64,000 nt of DNA from Candidatus Uhrbacteria bacterium (GTDB taxonomy: Bacteria; Patescibacteriota; Patescibacteriia; 2-12-FULL-60-25): positions 62,001 through 126,000 of the forward strand of contig JADZEJ010000002.1 in NCBI GenBank assembly GCA_020850575.1. Reading direction: 5' to 3'. The notes below the pieces were generated by a model that ran no database searches, was not told the origin of the DNA, and saw only the letters and a list, made by a program, of their open reading frames with translations. Positions 31,654 to 41,487 of the stretch are shown in pieces. How positions within the stretch are numbered: the first letter of the stretch is position 1; each line of letters opens with the position of its first letter. The position numbers and the translations under genes are program-made.

Positions 31654-32340
31654 ATGGAACATGTCGTGAATCATCTCGCCATCATTATGGATGGAAATCG
31701 CCGTTGGGCTAAAGAGCGTGGTCTCTCAAGTCTTGAAGGACATCGTGTGGGATATGATCGTTTAAAGAAAGTGGGTGACGCATGTCTTGAGCGTGGAATT
31801 AAGACTTTGACAGTTTATGCGTTTTCAACGGAAAATTGGAAAAGAACCCAAGATGAAGTGGGATATTTGATGGATTTAATTGAGTTTGGAGTTTCTGCGG
31901 ATTTAGAGCATTTTAAAAAAAGGAATGTACGTTTACGCATTATTGGACGTCGTGATGGTTTAAGATCTTCAGTTTTACGTGCAATTGAAAAAGCTGAAGA
32001 AGATACGGCTATGAATACGGCAGCGACATTTGCGATTTGTATTAATTACGGCGGTCGGATGGAAATCGTGGATGCTGTAAAAGGGATTGTTTCTTCGGGC
32101 GCAATGCCCGAAGAAATCACAGAAGAATTAATCAAATCTCATTTATATTGGCCGGATATGCCAGAACCTGATTTAGTGATTCGTACCTCCGGAGAAGCAC
32201 GTGTATCTGGATTTTTAACTTGGGAGAGCGTGTACAGTGAATTTTATTGGTGTGATGCATTTTGGCCGGATTTTGATGACATTGAACTAGATAAAGCATT
32301 AGAAGACTTTTCTCAAAGACAACGAAGATACGGAAAATAA
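31654..32340 (+). CDS. uppS: Isoprenyl transferase (undecaprenyl diphosphate synthase)
   Basis: 228 residues from the ATG at 31654 (see promoter). Cis-prenyltransferase signatures: HLAIIMDGNRRWAKERG near the N-terminus with catalytic Asp, HRVGYDRLKKVGDAC, TVYAFSTENWKR, and the C-terminal PDLVIRTSGEARVSGFLTWESVYSEFYW. Makes the C55 lipid carrier for peptidoglycan and surface glycans; works with uppP at 40.7 kb. Confidence 0.96.
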   Translation: MEHVVNHLAIIMDGNRRWAKERGLSSLEGHRVGYDRLKKVGDACLERGIKTLTVYAFSTENWKRTQDEVGYLMDLIEFGVSADLEHFKKRNVRLRIIGRRDGLRSSVLRAIEKAEEDTAMNTAATFAICINYGGRMEIVDAVKGIVSSGAMPEEITEELIKSHLYWPDMPEPDLVIRTSGEARVSGFLTWESVYSEFYWCDAFWPDFDDIELDKALEDFSQRQRRYGK

Positions 32341-32349
32341 GGTTCCCAT

Positions 32350-32376
32350 TTGACTGTTCTATATTTGTTCTATAAT
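32350..32376 (+). promoter_or_regulatory. Promoter of rarA
   Basis: TTGACT 32350-32355 and a perfect TATAAT 32371-32376, with a short 15-base spacer; leader of about 17 bases. Confidence 0.6.
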
Positions 32377-32399
32377 CTTTATAGATTAGTTTACTGTGT

Positions 32400-33668
32400 A
32401 TGGCAACTTTATTTGATGCGGCGAATAAAGAACGGCGTAAAGCGCATGCGCCTTTAGCTGATCGGATGCGACCACAAATGGTTGAAGACATGATTGGTCA
32501 GTATGCGCTATTGGCGGAAAATTCAGCTTTTCGGCTGATGGTACATTCCGGCAAATTACCTTCGATGATTTTTTGGGGACCTCCAGGTTCAGGGAAGACG
32601 ACATTAGCAAAAGCCTTGGCACAAACAGCACGTATGGATTTTGTTGAATTGTCTGCTGTGACTTCTGGTTTAACCGAAGTCAGGCATGTTATACACCAAG
32701 CTGAAAATTTGTTTGATTTTCAAGGAAAGAGAACAGTTTTGTTTATTGATGAAATTCATCGTTTTAATAAAGCCCAACAAGATGCTTTTTTGCCTTTTGT
32801 AGAAAGAGGCTCGATCATTTTAATAGGAGCAACAACCGAGAATCCAAGTTTTGAAATTAATTCAGCTTTATTATCGCGATGTAAGGTTTTTGTTCTTGAG
32901 AAACTTAACACGGAAGACTTGACCAAAATCTTGAAACGAGCGTTAGAGGATGAGGAAAGTGGTTTTGGTAAACAAACTGTTCATTTGCCTCAAGAAGTTT
33001 TGGAACGGATTATTTCTTTAGCTGATGGTGATGCTCGGATGGCATTAAATACATTGGAAATGTTGGTTCAGGTTGAACAGGGGCGAAAACATCAGGATGA
33101 TGAAACGATTGAATTGTCGCTTGAGTCTTTATCTTCTTTATTGCAGCGCAATCAGTATATTTACGATAAAGATGGAGAAGAACATTATAATACTATTTCA
33201 GCTTTACATAAGTCTTTACGCGGTTCTGATGCAAATGCGTCATTATACTGGCTTGGACGTATGTTGGAATGTGGGGAAGATCCATTGTATATCGCTCGAC
33301 GTTTAATTCGTTTTGCGTCGGAAGATATTGGTTTAGCTGACCCTCAGGCTTTGATACAAGCAGTTGCCGGATATCAGTCGGTTCACTTTTTGGGTATGCC
33401 AGAATGTACAGTACATTTAGCTCAGGTGGTGGTATACATGGCACAAGCGCCGAAATCTAATGCTTTATATGAAGCCTATTCCAAGGTGCGAGAAGATATC
33501 CGTCAACTTCCACATGTTCGCGTACCTTTACATTTGCGAAATGCATCGACTAATTTCTTGAAAGATCTTGGATATGGGAAAGGATATGTGTATAATCCAG
33601 ATTTTATTGAACCGATTAATCAAGATTATCTACCCATAGAATTGAAGGGGAGGAAATATCTTTTATAA
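32400..33668 (+). CDS. rarA: Replication-associated recombination protein A
   Basis: 422 residues. AAA+ ATPase related to clamp loaders: PLADRMRPQMVEDMIGQ, Walker A GPPGSGKTTLAKAL, DEIHRFNKAQQDAFLPFVE (Walker B), sensor 1 GATTENPSFE and SRCKVFVL. The C-terminal tetramerisation part holds LHKSLRGSDANASLYWLGRML. Acts at stalled forks (MgsA/WRNIP1 family). Confidence 0.96.
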   Translation: MATLFDAANKERRKAHAPLADRMRPQMVEDMIGQYALLAENSAFRLMVHSGKLPSMIFWGPPGSGKTTLAKALAQTARMDFVELSAVTSGLTEVRHVIHQAENLFDFQGKRTVLFIDEIHRFNKAQQDAFLPFVERGSIILIGATTENPSFEINSALLSRCKVFVLEKLNTEDLTKILKRALEDEESGFGKQTVHLPQEVLERIISLADGDARMALNTLEMLVQVEQGRKHQDDETIELSLESLSSLLQRNQYIYDKDGEEHYNTISALHKSLRGSDANASLYWLGRMLECGEDPLYIARRLIRFASEDIGLADPQALIQAVAGYQSVHFLGMPECTVHLAQVVVYMAQAPKSNALYEAYSKVREDIRQLPHVRVPLHLRNASTNFLKDLGYGKGYVYNPDFIEPINQDYLPIELKGRKYLL

Positions 33669-33673
33669 ACTGG

Positions 33674-33679
33674 TATCAT
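33674..33679 (+). promoter_or_regulatory. Extended -10 box, leaderless start
   Basis: TGG-TATCAT ends 6 bases before the ATG at 33686, placing +1 on the start codon. Confidence 0.55.
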
Positions 33680-33685
33680 ACACGC

Positions 33686-34759
33686 ATGAAACGTGTTTTA
33701 TTATTTTTTGTATTTCTATTGTTGATTATTGGAGGTGGAGCAGCTTGGTGGTATTTGCGTGATACACCTGAAAAAGTGATACGTGATGCTGTCTTATCAC
33801 TCTCGAAACTTCGTTCGGTTCCTGAAGCGACATTGGATGTTGCTTGGAAAAATCCGCAGACCCAAGCAACAACCGGTTTTACCTCATTGATGCAGGTGGA
33901 TGTAGCGGATATTTCTATGCCTTTAGTTATGGGCGTGTTACGAATAGGAGCTCAGGGCATGCAAGATCAAGATCAAATTTTGGATTTTGCCGCAGATAAA
34001 CAAGCTGTGGTGTTTAGACCACAACAGGTTTCAACCGATTGGTTGGATCGGTATAGCACATTAGCCGGAACAACGAGCACGACTCCATTTTTACAAATAT
34101 CGCGTGAGGCATTTTTGAAAATTACGGGGTATCAAAATGCTATCGCACAGAATAAGGATGCCGAAATCAGGCAATTGATGCCTTTTGTAATTCCGACGAT
34201 ATATGCCACGTCAGACTTGCGGAAGATTCAAATGGCTGATGATCGAGATGGGGTTGCTTTAGACATTCGTTTTTTACGTAGTGGTTTACAACCGGTTTTG
34301 ATTGCGGCAAGTAAGGCATGGAAAGGAAATACGCCGCTCACGGCGAGTGATTATACTTGGATCGAAAAAATAACTGATAATATGTTGGCAGGTGATTTTC
34401 AAATTGTATTAGATGCTAAAACCCGTGAATTAGTACATATTGAAGGTTCATGGCCTGATATTGAGCAGAGTTCTGCGGTAGCCGGAGAAGTCCGTTTTCG
34501 TTTAGACTTTGCGGGACTGAATGAAAAAGTGATAATTTCATTGCCACATGATGCGGTTGAAGTGACGGCAAAAATCGCTCCGGGGCTTGTGCCTTCTGTT
34601 TTGACCAGCACAGGACTTAAAGAAGGATATGTCGCTCCCACTTCAACACTGAACAATTCGGCTTCTTCATATCCGCGTGATACAGATGCTTACAGTCGAT
34701 ATTATGACACGATGAAGCGAAAAGGTTTGATTCAAGGTGCAAAAAAACAAAAGAAATAG
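33686..34759 (+). CDS. Membrane-anchored extracytoplasmic protein, unknown
   Basis: 357 residues. One N-terminal hydrophobic segment (residues ~3-23) acts as signal or anchor, then about 300 residues rich in beta strands with DVAWKNPQTQATTGFTSLMQ and repeated amphipathic strands, ending in a basic, probably disordered tail. It may resemble LolA/LppX-like lipoprotein domains, but I cannot support this firmly. It starts 17 bases after rarA and 3 bases before the penicillin-binding protein gene, suggesting an envelope role. Confidence 0.78.
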   Translation: MKRVLLFFVFLLLIIGGGAAWWYLRDTPEKVIRDAVLSLSKLRSVPEATLDVAWKNPQTQATTGFTSLMQVDVADISMPLVMGVLRIGAQGMQDQDQILDFAADKQAVVFRPQQVSTDWLDRYSTLAGTTSTTPFLQISREAFLKITGYQNAIAQNKDAEIRQLMPFVIPTIYATSDLRKIQMADDRDGVALDIRFLRSGLQPVLIAASKAWKGNTPLTASDYTWIEKITDNMLAGDFQIVLDAKTRELVHIEGSWPDIEQSSAVAGEVRFRLDFAGLNEKVIISLPHDAVEVTAKIAPGLVPSVLTSTGLKEGYVAPTSTLNNSASSYPRDTDAYSRYYDTMKRKGLIQGAKKQKK

Positions 34760-34762
34760 TTT

Positions 34763-36589
34763 ATGTTACAGCAAGTTGGTAGCCGACGGATGATAGCGCA
34801 GTTTGATTATCGGTATCGATTAATTTTTGCATTTTTTTTGGTTTTATTGGCATGTGTTGTGATTCGTTTAGGTTATTTGCAAATCATGGAACATGGTTTA
34901 TATGGTCTCTATGCTTCAGATCAGCATGATTTACAAAAGAAATTACTCCCAACGCGCGGTCGTATTTTTTTGCGTGATGCACAAGATGGTTCACTTACGC
35001 CTTTAGCAACGAATCGGTTGTCTTGGCAGGTTTATGCTGTTCCGCGTGATATGCCATCAACGATCATTCCTAATCTTGCAAAAGAACTTGCAATTGCATT
35101 ACATAAAAATGAAGCCGATGTTATCACTCAATTAACCAAACGTCCTGATGATCCGTATGAATTACTAGCAAAAGATGTGTCTACCGATGTTGTAGATCAT
35201 TTGCGTTCAAAAAATCTTACAGGAATTGGTTTTGTGAAAATGACCGCGCGTATGTACCCTGAACGTGGATTGGGTGGTCAATTAATTGGGTTTGTTCAAG
35301 AAGATGAACAAGGTGTCATGAAAGGAAGATACGGAATAGAAGGATCATTTGAAGATGTCTTATCTGGTGTTTCTGGGAGTTTAATTGCGGAAAAAGATGC
35401 AAGCGGACGCCGTTTAATTTTTGGCGACACTCAATTGCGTGAAGCGAAAGATGGTTCGGATATTGTTTTGACAATCGATCGTGGGATTCAATTTAAGGCT
35501 TGTATGATTATACAGGAAGCTGTAAAGCGTCATCAGGCAGATGACGGAACCATTATGATTATGGATCCACAGACGGGTGCAGTTATGGCTATGTGCTCAG
35601 CTCCTGATTTTGAACCGGCAAATTATGGTGAGACTAAAAATTTGAGAATTTTTAACAATCCGGCTACTTTTGTTGCTTATGAACCTGGTTCAATTTTTAA
35701 AGCTTTTACCATGGCTGCTGGTTTAGATGCGGAAAAAATTAATCCAAAAACAATCTATAACGACACTGGTAAAGAGGAGATAGATGATTTTACTATTCGA
35801 AATTCTGATAAAAAAGCACATGGCGTGCAAACAATGACATATGCTTTGGATGAGTCTTTGAATACAGCGACGATTTTCGTTCAACGATTATTAGGTAAGG
35901 ATCGATTTCGACAGTATGTGGAACTTTTTGGTTTTGGAAAACAGACTGGTATCGGTTTAAATCCTGAAGTTAAGGCAGATATTTCTGGTTTATCAAAAAA
36001 AGGAAGTATTTTTGCGGCAACCGGTTCATTTGGTCAGGGTTTAACAACAACGCCTATTCAGTTGGTGGCGGGCTATGGAGCTTTAGCTAATAATGGAAAG
36101 TTAATGCGACCATACATTGTGGCAGAAACGATTCACCCGGATGGTACACGCGAAAAAACAAAGCCACTTGAAGTAGCACAACCTATTTCATCTCGTGCAT
36201 CGAGGTTGGTTACTGGAATGTTAATTTCAGCTGTTGAAAATGGACATGGAAAACGAGCTAGTGTTCCCGGATATTGGGTGGCTGGAAAAACAGGTACAGC
36301 TCAGGTGCCTAAAAAAAATGGTAAGGGCTATGAAACTGATGTAACGATCGGTTCTTTTGCGGGTTTTGCTCCAGCAAATGATCCTCGTTTTGTCATGTTG
36401 GTTAAAATAACGCGACCACGTGATGTGCAATGGGCTGAATCTTCAGCGGCTCCTGTGTTTGGAGAGATGGCTGCCTTTTTATTATCATATCTACGTGTTC
36501 CACCAGAAAGAACGGTTAAAGAAGTGAAATTACCGCCTTTACCAACGATGCCACTTGCAACTACGACTACAAACACAGTACAACAGTAA
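34763..36589 (+). CDS. Class B penicillin-binding protein (FtsI-like transpeptidase)
   Basis: 608 residues. Cytoplasmic tail, one membrane helix (residues ~20-42), pedestal dimerisation domain (TRGRIFLRDAQDG, YPERGLGGQLIGFV) and a transpeptidase domain with SxxK in EPGSIFKAF (Ser nucleophile), an SxN in DESLNTA and KTG in AGKTGTAQVPKK. Cross-links peptidoglycan, probably during division, with the mrdA-type PBP at 60.8 kb serving elongation. No PASTA domains. Directly upstream of murF. Confidence 0.92.
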   Translation: MLQQVGSRRMIAQFDYRYRLIFAFFLVLLACVVIRLGYLQIMEHGLYGLYASDQHDLQKKLLPTRGRIFLRDAQDGSLTPLATNRLSWQVYAVPRDMPSTIIPNLAKELAIALHKNEADVITQLTKRPDDPYELLAKDVSTDVVDHLRSKNLTGIGFVKMTARMYPERGLGGQLIGFVQEDEQGVMKGRYGIEGSFEDVLSGVSGSLIAEKDASGRRLIFGDTQLREAKDGSDIVLTIDRGIQFKACMIIQEAVKRHQADDGTIMIMDPQTGAVMAMCSAPDFEPANYGETKNLRIFNNPATFVAYEPGSIFKAFTMAAGLDAEKINPKTIYNDTGKEEIDDFTIRNSDKKAHGVQTMTYALDESLNTATIFVQRLLGKDRFRQYVELFGFGKQTGIGLNPEVKADISGLSKKGSIFAATGSFGQGLTTTPIQLVAGYGALANNGKLMRPYIVAETIHPDGTREKTKPLEVAQPISSRASRLVTGMLISAVENGHGKRASVPGYWVAGKTGTAQVPKKNGKGYETDVTIGSFAGFAPANDPRFVMLVKITRPRDVQWAESSAAPVFGEMAAFLLSYLRVPPERTVKEVKLPPLPTMPLATTTTNTVQQ

Positions 36590-36595
36590 CTAGAT

Positions 36596-37906
36596 ATGTC
36601 TCTCAAAACGATACTTGAACGCTATCTTGGTAAGTGTGCCGCTAAAGCCATTAAACGTGACAAGCCTTTAATTATTGGTGTCGCTGGTTCTGTTGGTAAA
36701 TCTTCAACTAAACAAGCGATTGGAGTAGCTCTTGGAAGTTTGGAGCAGGGAAGCGGTGTTATTGCAACGAAAAAAAATAATAACAATGAATTAGGAGTAC
36801 CACTCACGATTTTTAATCATCCTGCACCAGGTCGATCATTTTTTTCTTGGATACGTCTTTTAAGTCGTGCAACATCTTGTTCGATCGGTTTAACTTCATT
36901 GGATGCAAATATTTTTGTTTTGGAAATGGGAACAGATCGTCCAGGTGACTTGTTTTATCTTGTTACAATGGCGCCGCCACTGGTTGGTGTGATTACTGCA
37001 ATCGGTCCTGAACATACGGAATTTTTTGGTAATGTAGATGAAGTGGCGAAAGAGGAATCGACTATGGTACGGGGCTTACCATCACATGGTATTGCGATTT
37101 TGAATGCGGATGATCCGATATCTCAAAAAGTTACTTTGCCCTTGGGAGTTGTGCGATTAACTTTTGGATTTCATGCAGATGCAACTGCACGAATTTTAGA
37201 AACACGAATCTTGGTAGATGAACAGAATCCTGATTATTCTGGAATGGAAATGAAGATAGCTGTTTTTGGGACAACTCATGTGGTTCGTTTACGAAAAGCT
37301 GCCGGCAAACCTCATTCGTATGCCGTTGCCGCAGCATTGTTAACGGTTGCTGCAATTGATGGAGATGATCGTATGGCAATTGACCGTTTGCAACGACAAT
37401 TTGAAGGAATGCCAGGACGTATGCGTCTATTACGCGGAGTGAAAAAGACGTGGCTTTTAGATGATTCTTATAATTCTTCACCTTTAGCTGCTTTATCTGC
37501 TATTCGAGATTTAGCCGTTTTTCCGATTTCAGAAAGTAATAAACGAATTGCTGCTTTAGGTGACATGTTGGAGCTCGGTGCTTTGTCTGAAGATGCGCAT
37601 ATTCAGTTGGGTCGTATGGTGGCAGAATGTGGCATTGACATGTTGGTTACCTGTGGTACACTCGCGCACGCTACTGGGCGGGCTGCGCTTGAAGCAGGTA
37701 TGTCAGAACAATCGATAATTCATTTTGATAAAAGTTCGGATGCTGGTAGATTTATACAAGAACGTATGCATTCTGGTGATGTTGTCTTGATTAAAGGATC
37801 ACAGGGAGCTCGTATGGAACGGATTACCAAAGAATTAATGGATCATCCAGAAAATGCGGAAAAATTAATAGTTCGTCAAACTGCGGAATGGCTGGCTAAG
37901 ATCTAG
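36596..37906 (+). CDS. murF: Mur ligase (MurF-like)
   Basis: 436 residues. ATP-binding motif GVAGSVGKSSTK, NNELGVPLTIF, FVLEMGTDRPGDL (in the MurF GxxxPGxI position), IGPEHTEFFG, the middle-domain substrate region RMRLLRGVKKTWLLDDSYNSSP and C-terminal ALGDMLELG. The DDSYNSSP and ALGDMLELG motifs favour MurF (D-Ala-D-Ala addition) over other Mur ligases. Six bases after the PBP gene; followed by tRNA-Glu. Confidence 0.88.
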   Translation: MSLKTILERYLGKCAAKAIKRDKPLIIGVAGSVGKSSTKQAIGVALGSLEQGSGVIATKKNNNNELGVPLTIFNHPAPGRSFFSWIRLLSRATSCSIGLTSLDANIFVLEMGTDRPGDLFYLVTMAPPLVGVITAIGPEHTEFFGNVDEVAKEESTMVRGLPSHGIAILNADDPISQKVTLPLGVVRLTFGFHADATARILETRILVDEQNPDYSGMEMKIAVFGTTHVVRLRKAAGKPHSYAVAAALLTVAAIDGDDRMAIDRLQRQFEGMPGRMRLLRGVKKTWLLDDSYNSSPLAALSAIRDLAVFPISESNKRIAALGDMLELGALSEDAHIQLGRMVAECGIDMLVTCGTLAHATGRAALEAGMSEQSIIHFDKSSDAGRFIQERMHSGDVVLIKGSQGARMERITKELMDHPENAEKLIVRQTAEWLAKI

Positions 37907-37924
37907 ATTCATACTACTACTTAA

Positions 37925-37999
37925 GGCGCCATCGTCTAACGGCTAGGACGTCTGGTTCTCATCCAGGCAATAGGGGTTCGATTCCCCTTGGCGCTACCA
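37925..37999 (+). tRNA. tRNA-Glu (CTC)
   Basis: 75 nt with encoded CCA. Acceptor GGCGCCA / TGGCGCT (a G-U first pair), A73, anticodon loop TTCTCAT (CTC), T-loop GGTTCGATTCC. Only 18 bases after murF, so probably on the same transcript. Confidence 0.95.
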
Positions 38000-38035
38000 A
38001 AAAAGACTTCCTACGACGAGAAGTCTTTTTTTGTG
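38000..38035 (+). terminator. Terminator after tRNA-Glu
   Basis: AAAAAAGACTTC and GAAGTCTTTTTTT form a stem immediately after the tRNA. Confidence 0.88.
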
Positions 38036-38059
38036 TAAAGACGGGTGACGGTTTTAAAA

Positions 38060-38094
38060 ATAGTAAAAAGGGTATTATGAATTCCATAATACCC
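38060..38094 (-). terminator. Terminator of the minus-strand operon
   Basis: GGGTATTATG (38070-38079) pairs with CATAATACCC (38085-38094); read on the minus strand it is followed by a T-run. It lies downstream of the P-type ATPase gene. Confidence 0.8.
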
Positions 38095-38118
38095 AAATTT
38101 GTTAACAGAATAGTTTGA

Positions 38119-40668
38119 TTATCCTGCTGTTTTCTCTTTAAAACGGACGTAGGCGTGTTTACCTAATTCAGTTAAGCCCGCATAACCAATGACAATTAGT
38201 GCAATAGCAATAGCGGTGATTCCATGTAAAGGAACAAATTCAAATGCAGAACCGAATTGTGTTTGTACCATGAAAATAGCAATTCCTATGACCAGTGTAC
38301 TTGCGATTACAAGGATCTTGCTTGGTTTTGATTTCCAAGATTTTCCATATGATCGAAGAAGGAAGATAACAATTAATTCAGTTAATGTTGACTCGATAAA
38401 CCATGCACTTCGAAAATGTTGCATATCGGCTTGAACGACAAACAGTAATACAGCGAATGTTGTATAGTCAGCTAAACTAGAGATACTACCGAAATAGTAC
38501 ATAAAATTTGAAATTTCTTTGATATCCCAACGTTTTGGTTTTTTTATGTCATCGTTTGATACATTGTCGGTTGAAATTGCTAACATTGGTAAATCAGTCA
38601 GTAAATTTAAAAGCAAGATTTGAGCCGGTAACAGTGGAATAAATGGAAGGAGAAGTGCAGCACCGGCAACTGATATCATATTACCGAAATTTGAAGCTAT
38701 TGTGGCACGTATATACGTTCGTGTATTTATAAACGTACGACGACCTTCACGAATTCCTTCTGCTAATACAGATAAGTTTTTTCTCAGTAAAATAATTGAA
38801 GCTGCTTCTTTTGCGACATCGGTTGCACTTTCAAAAGAAATACCTACGTCTGCAGCTCGGAGTGCAGGAGCATCATTAATGCCATCTCCCATAAAACCAA
38901 CAATTTCACCTCTCTTTTTGAGAGCGGTAACGATGCGTAATTTATGAGCAGGTGTGATTTGAGCAAATGCATCTGTATTTTTAACAGCTGTTTGTAACTG
39001 CGCGTCATTCATTTCATCTATTTCATCGCCAATTAAAAGCCGTGAGAGTTTAAAATTAAGCTGCTCGGCTACATACCGAGTTACACGTTCGTTATCACCA
39101 GTAAGAATGACAATGCGTACTGCGAGCGCTTGAAGTTCTTTAAGTGCTTTATTTGCGGTTTCTTTAGGAGCGTCGCTTAGCAATACAAAGCCGATACACT
39201 CAAGATCATATTCGTCTTGTACGGTGTATTTGCTTTGGGTGCCAATAGGTTTTTCTGCAATAGCTAATGCGCGATACCCGCGATCATGAAAGCTATCGGC
39301 TAGGAGCTCAATTTCTTTGCGTACTTTTGCATTTATTGAACTAACTTTTCCATTTGAATCTCGAAGGGTATTACAGACGTTCAGTACTTCAGTTATGGCG
39401 CCTTTTGTGATCATTTTTCGGCCAACATTGGTTTCACGTATGCAGCTCATACGACGTCGTGTAAAGTCGAAGGCGATGATATCGATTAATTTTTGTTGTT
39501 CTGATTGTTCTGCTACAGCCTCGAACAACGCTTGATCGATACTGTTACTCGCTTTTCCACGATCGTTTATATCGAGGCATTGTTTTGCTGTTGTTAGAGT
39601 AATAGGGGACGGTTTTCCATAAATGTCGACCGATTCACGAACTCGTATTTTTCCAATGGTTAATGTGCCAGTTTTATCGGTGCAAAAAACGGTTGTATTG
39701 CCTATATCTTCGATTGCACTCAATCGTTTTACGAGAACGAATTTTTTACTCATTGCCAATGCACCTCGTGAAAGATTTATTGTTACAATAACCGGGAGTA
39801 ATTCCGGTGAAATACCGACAGCTAATGCGAGTGAAAATAAAAGGGATTCTCCCCAATTACCATGAATTAATCCGAGTAATGCAAAAACACAGACCGTTAA
39901 AACCAGTGTTATTTTGAGTAAAAAATTTCCAAAATCATGCAATCCTTTTTGAAAGCTTGTTTCATCTGTTTTTGAACTGAGTAAGTCTGCTGTTTTACCA
40001 AACATGGTTGCAGATCCGACAGCGACGACTATACCCTTACCGGAACCTTGGACTACATGAGTTCCTGCAAATAACATGCAAGTCAAATCTTGCGGACTTT
40101 TTTTTGAAGCATCGATTGATTGCTTTGTCTTGGAAACCGGTTCTGATTCACCCGTTAAATTGGATTCATCAAGCTCTAAATCATTATTTTCGTACAGTCT
40201 CAGATCGGCTGGAATAATGCTGCCAAGCTCGAATAAAACAATATCGCCGACAACAATATCTTCTGATTTTACGGTTTGAGGTTTTCCATTTCGAATGACG
40301 GTTGTTGTTCTTTTAAGCTGTTTTTGAAGTTTTTGTAGAGCTTTTTCGCTTCTAAACTCTTGAATAAAGCCAAGTAAACTACTAAATACGATAATACTTA
40401 AAACAATTCCTGTTTGAGTCGTCTCACCCAAAAGCGCTGAAATTAGGCTTGCGATAATTAAAATAATGACTAATGGACTTTTGAATTGATTTATTAAAAT
40501 CGTAAGTGTTCGATTGCCGCTTTGGTGTCCTATGATATTTTTACCGTTTTGTTCTAATCGCTGGAGTGCTTCAGAAGAGGTGAGCCCGTGTGAGCTGCTA
40601 CGAAGAGTTAATAAAATATCTTCAGGATCCATTGACCACGCTGAAGGGAGTACTGGGATGGTAGGCAT
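38119..40668 (-). CDS. mgtA: Magnesium-translocating P-type ATPase
   Basis: 849 residues, close to MgtA/MgtB. Phosphorylation motif DKTGTLT near residue 330, TGES (LTGESEPVSKT), MTKGA-type nucleotide-binding segment (MITKGAITEVL), hinge GDGINDAPALRAADVGIS, and about ten membrane helices. Family role: Mg2+ uptake driven by ATP. A Ca2+-type P2A ATPase is the alternative, but the sequence around the fourth helix (ALAVGISPELLPVIVTINLSRGA) matches Mg transporters. No regulatory leader is recognised because the gene sits third in an operon. Confidence 0.92.
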   Translation of the reverse strand: MPTIPVLPSAWSMDPEDILLTLRSSSHGLTSSEALQRLEQNGKNIIGHQSGNRTLTILINQFKSPLVIILIIASLISALLGETTQTGIVLSIIVFSSLLGFIQEFRSEKALQKLQKQLKRTTTVIRNGKPQTVKSEDIVVGDIVLFELGSIIPADLRLYENNDLELDESNLTGESEPVSKTKQSIDASKKSPQDLTCMLFAGTHVVQGSGKGIVVAVGSATMFGKTADLLSSKTDETSFQKGLHDFGNFLLKITLVLTVCVFALLGLIHGNWGESLLFSLALAVGISPELLPVIVTINLSRGALAMSKKFVLVKRLSAIEDIGNTTVFCTDKTGTLTIGKIRVRESVDIYGKPSPITLTTAKQCLDINDRGKASNSIDQALFEAVAEQSEQQKLIDIIAFDFTRRRMSCIRETNVGRKMITKGAITEVLNVCNTLRDSNGKVSSINAKVRKEIELLADSFHDRGYRALAIAEKPIGTQSKYTVQDEYDLECIGFVLLSDAPKETANKALKELQALAVRIVILTGDNERVTRYVAEQLNFKLSRLLIGDEIDEMNDAQLQTAVKNTDAFAQITPAHKLRIVTALKKRGEIVGFMGDGINDAPALRAADVGISFESATDVAKEAASIILLRKNLSVLAEGIREGRRTFINTRTYIRATIASNFGNMISVAGAALLLPFIPLLPAQILLLNLLTDLPMLAISTDNVSNDDIKKPKRWDIKEISNFMYYFGSISSLADYTTFAVLLFVVQADMQHFRSAWFIESTLTELIVIFLLRSYGKSWKSKPSKILVIASTLVIGIAIFMVQTQFGSAFEFVPLHGITAIAIALIVIGYAGLTELGKHAYVRFKEKTAG

Positions 40669-40671
40669 AAT

Positions 40672-41487
40672 TTATTTTTGTACTATTGCCCAGATTAATA
40701 TCACCGAGGCTAGACCAAAGCGATACCAAATAAAAGGATATAGTCGGTTTGTTTTTAAAAATTTGAGCAACCATTTAATTGCAAAAAATCCAACTGTAAA
40801 GGAAACCAGAAAACCGATCAGAAGGTCCATTGAACCATATGTATGAGAAGGTTGTTTTATGATTTGTATGAGTTTGAGTAAACCGCTCCCGGTAATGATT
40901 GGTATTGATAGAAGAAAACTAAAACGAACGGCTAATTCACGATTAAGTCCAAGAATTAATCCGCCGCTAATCGTCGCACCAGAGCGTGACATGCCGGGGA
41001 AGAGAGCTAAACATTGGAATATGCCAATTAGTAAACCGTTGTAACTTTCAATTTTATTGTTTTTTTGTGTAGCTTTTTTTTCAGCGTATAAGAAAAGACA
41101 ATTTCCAAGAATAAGGACTATTGCCACAATCCAAGAATGACGGAATACTGTTTCCATCCATGATTGAATAGCCACTCCCAATATCATGGCAGGGATAGTT
41201 CCAATAAGAATTGCTAGAATGATTTTGAAGTCTTGGTTGATTTCTGGATTTTTTTTGCCGCGTAGCCATTTATACCCATTTATTGTGAGACGCCATATAT
41301 CTTGGCGAAATGTCATTAAAAGGGCGAGCATGGTTCCAAGTTGGAGAATGGCATCAAAGGTAAGGTCATCGCCGCTTATTAAACCAAAAAGCTCGTGAAA
41401 AATCACGAGATGGCCTGAAGATGAAATTGGAAGGAATTCTGTTAATCCCTGTAGAGCTCCAAGAACAATGTCAGAGATGAGCATCAT
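40672..41487 (-). CDS. uppP: Undecaprenyl-diphosphatase
   Basis: 271 residues, polytopic. BacA/UppP signatures: GALQGLTEFLPISSSGHLV near the N-terminus and FPGMSRSGATISGGLILGL in the second repeat. Recycles the C55 lipid carrier to undecaprenyl phosphate outside the cytoplasmic face. Its ATG overlaps the end of the upstream glycosyltransferase gene. Confidence 0.96.
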   Translation of the reverse strand: MMLISDIVLGALQGLTEFLPISSSGHLVIFHELFGLISGDDLTFDAILQLGTMLALLMTFRQDIWRLTINGYKWLRGKKNPEINQDFKIILAILIGTIPAMILGVAIQSWMETVFRHSWIVAIVLILGNCLFLYAEKKATQKNNKIESYNGLLIGIFQCLALFPGMSRSGATISGGLILGLNRELAVRFSFLLSIPIITGSGLLKLIQIIKQPSHTYGSMDLLIGFLVSFTVGFFAIKWLLKFLKTNRLYPFIWYRFGLASVILIWAIVQK